NCBI GenBank assembly: GCA_029552125.1
Contig: JAKPEE010000154.1
Location: 1 to 45,249 of the forward strand
Origin: Bacillota bacterium
GTDB taxonomy: Bacteria > Bacillota > Dethiobacteria > DTU022
Direction of reading: 5' to 3'
Length of the DNA: 45,249 nucleotides
The notes under the pieces are model-generated. The model was not told the DNA's origin and searched no databases. It saw nothing but the letters and a program-made list of their open reading frames with translations. Below, piece by piece: positions 42,792 through 45,249 of the stretch. Position numbers and translations under genes: made by a program. Each line of letters begins with the position of its first letter. The first letter of the stretch is position 1.

Positions 42792-44967
42792 CAAGAGGAC
42801 CTCCATATCCCATTTGAGTTTCCCAAATTTGTACTTTGTTTAAGGATAGAACCTCGTCAGAAAAATATCTTTGCACAGAAGACCATCCACCTATATTCTG
42901 AATGAAACAATTAACTCTTTCCAATTTATCATCAATAGAACTATCAGAATCCCATTCTTTGCGTAAATTCCATACCGCAAGCCGAATTAAATGCCCGTAA
43001 GTGATACATCTAATATCACCAAGTGCAAGTTTAATTCCTCCTGATTTCAAACGTTCCATATCTTCTTGAACAAGAAGTGCTACCCCGGCGGGTGTATTAA
43101 CAAGGGTTTGAGCCGAAACAACTCCTGTTGAACGGCAAACAAATACTGTATCAATTATTGATGAGCCTGTACCGTTAATATGAATTGATGAACCCATTTC
43201 TGCCGGGCAAGGCAGGGTAGCTGAACAAACTAATGACGAATCAAGTAAAGCCACAGCAATAGGATAATATGCTTCAATTTTATTATGATGATAAGTAAAT
43301 ACAAAAGGAGATCCCGGTTTTAAAGCTTTCGCCATATGAGTAAAAACGTTTGTCAGACCCTCCGTAAAGTGCTTAAAACAACGCTCCATAGTACTGTTAC
43401 CGGTTAGTTCATATTCATTTCGAGTAGTTTCTTTAGAAAAAACATCGGTTTGGTCAACAGCTAATTTTCTCAACCAAACATAACAAAAGTCCATTAATTC
43501 TGCATATTGAACGTTCGCAAAGTATGGCGGATCTGTAAAAACAGCATCTAGTGAGGACGTGGGTAAATTTGCCAAAGTAGAGCTTCCACAAACTAATTTA
43601 ACATTCTTCTTCTTATCAGCACTTTTTTTGAATTCACCAATCCATTCGCCATTAATTCTAACCTGTACTTTTTTATTACCAATTATTTTTGTTTCAAATG
43701 GTCTCTCGCAATATTGCTTTGCCCGAATGTATTTATCAACAATATTTACCCAGCCTCCACTTCCAATAACACTCCCATTATCATCGTTTACTAATCCTAA
43801 TATGTTTGATTCACATTGTATTAATCCTACCGGAAAGCCATGGACTGAAAAAATGTCTAAAGACTTAAGTGCTTTAGTATCATATCGGCAAAGCATATTT
43901 TGATATCTTGTAAGGTCTGAAATATTTGTGGCTAATGCATTTCTTATGGGAATTATGGAAACGTTTTCTATTAATTGACAAAGCAACTCGAGGCCCAAAA
44001 GTTGACGTTTATTAAACATTTCCTTATAGTATGTGTAACCCCAACGGAACAATCTATCTGTTTCGTCACCAGGTAAAATTTTCTCTTGTGGAACAAACCT
44101 TAAATCTGTTTGATCCAACATTGATGACGCGATAGCATAATTGTTCAGATCGTTTAAATCCGGTTTCTTAAAAAAGCGACCCCTATGTTGATTTTTGCAT
44201 TTAGAACAATGATATTCAATAGCAATCATCCTATGTTTTGGTTTACCTTGGGTCTTATCTGGAAAAATATTGTTATTTCCACAGTTTGGACATAGACTCC
44301 GATTTCTTAGTGCATTTCCTTTAACAGTTAAAAGCCGGTTGCAATTGAAACAGTAACCCGGCTTTTTTTTATCTGAGACTTCATTGAGTTCTCCACATGA
44401 GGCACAAATGATAACACAATAAGGATGCCTAATATTATCGGCAATGAGATAACCAGGAAAAAGATCATATGCCTTTCCACACTTGGGACAGCGGTAAGTT
44501 TTAACCCATAAAAAATATTTAACATGAGCTTTATTTTTACATTTCTCACATATAGTCTGGTACAAATGTCCAATGTTTCGTTTCAATTCCAAATATATGT
44601 ATCGTGCTACCTCTTTATATTGTTCTAAATTAAGGTGAGCTAATTCCTGTTTCACAATCCAATATGCCATTGGATTTATGTCATAGCCGATTATATCGCA
44701 ACCAATTCTATTGGCCTCAAGTAGAGGCGTTCCTCCTCCCATAAAGGGATCAGCAATTATTTTTCCATCAATATTATGAGCTTTAAAAAAAATATCTTTG
44801 AGATTTCCCTCAGCAAACTCTGATAACAATAATCCTCTAAACAATGTTCCAGGCCTTCTAGCAAACCATTTATGTACAGCAATAACGGGACGGTAATTTT
44901 GCTGTATTTGCTTTTCATGTAAAGCAAGGTTGGCGATAAAAGAAACATCAAATTTTTTCTCTATCAT
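42775..44967 (-). CDS. N6-adenine DNA methylase with internal zinc ribbons (COG1743/DUF1156-type)
   Basis: A 730-residue AdoMet-dependent methyltransferase. The N-terminus has RPVIAVHKWFARRPGTLFRG, typical of the COG1743 group. The AdoMet motif DPFMGGGT is at 73-80 with GYDINP after it, and the catalytic DPPY is at 479-482. Between them lie six CxxC pairs (C140/143, 160/163, 188/191, 206/209, 226/229, 254/257), enough for three zinc ribbons. It should protect host DNA, with the nuclease-like gene downstream as partner. The whole gene is AT-rich. Its promoter carries a LexA-like box, and its start is preceded by GAAAGG. Confidence 0.88.
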   Translation of the reverse strand: MIEKKFDVSFIANLALHEKQIQQNYRPVIAVHKWFARRPGTLFRGLLLSEFAEGNLKDIFFKAHNIDGKIIADPFMGGGTPLLEANRIGCDIIGYDINPMAYWIVKQELAHLNLEQYKEVARYIYLELKRNIGHLYQTICEKCKNKAHVKYFLWVKTYRCPKCGKAYDLFPGYLIADNIRHPYCVIICASCGELNEVSDKKKPGYCFNCNRLLTVKGNALRNRSLCPNCGNNNIFPDKTQGKPKHRMIAIEYHCSKCKNQHRGRFFKKPDLNDLNNYAIASSMLDQTDLRFVPQEKILPGDETDRLFRWGYTYYKEMFNKRQLLGLELLCQLIENVSIIPIRNALATNISDLTRYQNMLCRYDTKALKSLDIFSVHGFPVGLIQCESNILGLVNDDNGSVIGSGGWVNIVDKYIRAKQYCERPFETKIIGNKKVQVRINGEWIGEFKKSADKKKNVKLVCGSSTLANLPTSSLDAVFTDPPYFANVQYAELMDFCYVWLRKLAVDQTDVFSKETTRNEYELTGNSTMERCFKHFTEGLTNVFTHMAKALKPGSPFVFTYHHNKIEAYYPIAVALLDSSLVCSATLPCPAEMGSSIHINGTGSSIIDTVFVCRSTGVVSAQTLVNTPAGVALLVQEDMERLKSGGIKLALGDIRCITYGHLIRLAVWNLRKEWDSDSSIDDKLERVNCFIQNIGGWSSVQRYFSDEVLSLNKVQIWETQMGYGGPLDEISF

Positions 44968-45055
44968 AATACTTGCCTTTCTATCTGTTAAACTATTCTT
45001 ATTATTCTATATAACATTTATAATGCCTGGCAATATCATTGTTTTTTATGATATC

Positions 45056-45085
45056 ATCTTATCATCGAACATTTGTTCATGTCAA
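45056..45085 (-). promoter_or_regulatory. Promoter of the methylase-nuclease operon
   Basis: On the minus strand TTGACA (45080-45085), 18 bases and TAAGAT (45056-45061) form a good promoter about 90 bases before the methylase. The LexA-like box fills the spacer. Confidence 0.65.
45066..45079. promoter_or_regulatory. LexA/DinR (SOS) box candidate
   Basis: The minus strand reads TGAACAAATGTTCG, which fits 13 of 14 positions of the Gram-positive LexA consensus CGAACRNRYGTTCG; only the first base differs. It lies exactly between the -35 and -10 of the methylase operon, a repressing position. Confidence 0.6.
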
Positions 45086-45144
45086 GTAAGACAACGATTA
45101 TCATAATACAGGTCATGACTTAAAATGTCTGTAAAAAGGAAATA

Positions 45145-45218
45145 AAGGCCTGGGCGTCAAAGGTGGTAATTGCCAAAAAACCACCGCCCCGTGAAGGGCA
45201 GTAAGGAGCCCAGACCTT
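45145..45218 (+). promoter_or_regulatory. Long hairpin over the transposase start region
   Basis: AAGGCCTGGGC (45145-45155) pairs with GCCCAGACCTT (45208-45218) at 10 of 11 positions, ending at the ATG. An inner stem, GGTGGT (45162-45167) with ACCACC (45180-45185), stacks inside. The ribosome site AAGGAG (45203-45208) touches the outer stem, so read-through transcripts could be poorly translated. Confidence 0.5.
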
Positions 45219-45249
45219 ATGACAAGCATACCACCAACCGAACGTATTT
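45219..45249 (+). mobile_element. 5' start of a probable transposase gene (partial)
   Basis: An ATG with AAGGAG ten bases upstream opens a frame encoding MTSIPPTERI before the window ends. The short piece cannot be classified. Its direction matches the transposase tail at 1-99, and CATGAC occurs near the putative element edge at both ends (45114-45119, and as its complement at 115-120), so both may be one IS family. Confidence 0.35.

Noticed and set aside
1-45249. CRISPR array
   Set aside because: No regularly spaced identical repeats are present; the only repeats are the REP-like hairpins.

Overview
The window looks like an anaerobic, spore-forming Firmicute of the Clostridia/Peptococcaceae type. 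The main evidence is a gene block matching the Bacillus/Clostridia order yqfC-yqfD-phoH-yqfF(pgpH)-ybeY-dgkA-cdd-era-recO-glyQ-glyS-ccpN-PPDK regulator-dnaG-sigA. Supporting signs are a glyQS T-box leader, sporulation genes, FeoAB, a B12-dependent methionine synthase activation-like protein and a flavoprotein fused to ferredoxin and MvhD-like domains. Most of the DNA is GC-rich; the last 3.4 kb (about 41770-45120) is clearly AT-rich. Species cannot be named from this sequence.

Layout. 1-99 is the 3' end of a probable transposase. 278-2867 (minus) is feoB-feoA behind two matching operators. 3230-5663 (plus) holds a MetH-activation-like protein, a Phd-Uma2 fusion and an SDR; 5627-6977 (minus) an ABC ATPase coupled to a DJ-1/PfpI protein; then a small His-rich protein (7151, plus) and an amidohydrolase (7550, minus). 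8543-11490 is a copper module: CsoR-type operator, copA, csoR. 11688 encodes a 3-hydroxyacyl-CoA dehydrogenase. 12927-14031 holds two small membrane genes (DUF3784 plus PH; SdpI-like). tRNA-Asn, rpoD and dnaG follow on the minus strand. The dnaG leader contains a terminator that can be replaced by an alternative fold. 17700-19787 is the large flavin/iron-sulfur fusion; 20038-21234 is a sporulation-type D-Ala-D-Ala carboxypeptidase behind tandem 0A-like boxes; 21403-21612 is a patch of REP-like hairpins.

From 21773 to 41615 nearly everything is on the minus strand: ppdK, its regulatory kinase/phosphatase, a CcpN-like repressor, glyS-glyQ with T-box, a DUF4342 protein, recO, era, then (after a plus-strand DUF4153 membrane protein) a DUF3784 protein, a cytidine deaminase-TrmO fusion, a DUF881 protein, dgkA, ybeY, pgpH, phoH, yqfD and yqfC. 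These link glycine charging, pyruvate/PEP balance, RNA maturation, c-di-AMP turnover, lipid recycling and sporulation.

The AT-rich end, 41772-44967, carries a zinc-ribbon N6-adenine DNA methylase of the COG1743 type, coupled to a PD-(D/E)XK protein that I read as a candidate restriction nuclease. Its promoter contains a near-consensus Gram-positive LexA (SOS) box. Next to it the window ends in the start of another transposase gene, preceded by a long hairpin. The least ordinary items are the SOS-box restriction-modification island, the dnaG-rpoD leader RNA, the Cdd-TrmO fusion, the Phd-Uma2 fusion and the tandem 0A-like boxes.
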